Below, in pieces: positions 63,724-64,000 of a stretch of 64,000 bases of DNA. Below the pieces are notes generated by a model, which was not told where the DNA came from, searched no databases, and was given only the letters and a program-made list of their open reading frames with translations. Origin of the DNA: Maniola hyperantus. Its lineage: Eukaryota; Arthropoda; Insecta; Lepidoptera; Nymphalidae. The first letter of the stretch is position 1, and each line of letters starts with the position of its first letter. The stretch covers positions 2,458,492-2,522,491 of the forward strand of contig NC_048560.1 of NCBI RefSeq assembly GCF_902806685.2. Reading direction: 5' to 3'. A program made the translations under genes and the position numbers.

Positions 63724-63938
63724 CTAGCTGATGCCTGCGACTTCGTCCGCGTGGATTTACATTTTTCAAAAGTTCACGGGAACTCTTTAATTTTCCGGGA
63801 TAAAAAGTGATCTATGTATTAATCCAGGGTATAACCATCTCCATTCCAAATTTCAGCCAAAGCCGTCTAGCAGTTTTTGTGTGATTCAGTAACAAACATC
63901 CAAATATCTACACTTTGACGTTTATAATATTATTAGGA
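63724..63938 (-). mobile_element. Hel-B relative, complete
   Basis: CTAGCTGATGCCTGCGACTT to GACGTTTATAATATTATTAGGA, minus orientation. Confidence 0.82.
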
Positions 63939-64000
63939 TTAGGATCAGGATAGATATGGCAATAATTTGGCAATATTTTTTAAAAGAAAACTTTATGATC

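Overview
This is an AT-rich animal window, almost certainly from a moth or butterfly. I infer that from the mix of short high-copy repeats: tRNA-derived SINEs, small non-autonomous Helitrons ending in CTAG, tiny hAT and TA-flanked MITEs, and RTE-, Jockey- and CR1-like LINE tails, a combination typical of lepidopteran genomes. I cannot name the species.

Only one host gene is supported. At the left edge, on the minus strand, lie the first eight coding exons of an axonemal dynein heavy chain (DNAH1-like). It starts at 5362 and runs off the window at base 1. None of the exons is long, but reading phase carries through all seven introns, and the joined product (about 323 residues) follows the N-terminal tail of DNAH1 in order. 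The introns are full of transposons. One Helitron begins 4 nt from a 5' splice site and another 10 nt from one. A MITE with two CRE palindromes sits about 0.2 kb upstream of the start codon.

From 5.5 to 51 kb I find no host exon. The stretch is layered, nested mobile elements. Main families: Hel-A (starts TCTAAATATATAAAAGG, GACT-repeat region, ends AAGCTAG); Hel-B and relatives (start TCCATACTAATATTATAAA, end GCATCATCTAG); SINE-1, SINE-2 and SINE-3 (each with tRNA-like A and B boxes); a 146-bp hAT MITE with 8-bp target duplications; a TA-flanked family with AGTCCCGCAAATTGC ends, one copy of which carries a possible transposase relic; several fold-back elements; and 3' LINE ends with degraded reverse-transcriptase C-termini.

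From about 51.19 to 60.04 kb there is a satellite-like tandem array of 33 units (240-bp and 232-bp versions) with local dimer, trimer and tetramer higher-order patterns. The same SINE-2 copy occurs three times at the same position in the unit, so it inserted once and was then copied with the satellite. A diverged piece of the monomer lies at 38.4 kb. From 60.1 to 64 kb the window returns to Helitrons and SINEs.

No CRISPR, operon, rRNA or functional tRNA gene is seen. Family assignments rest on visible termini, target-site duplications, internal promoter boxes and remembered protein families; no database search was made.
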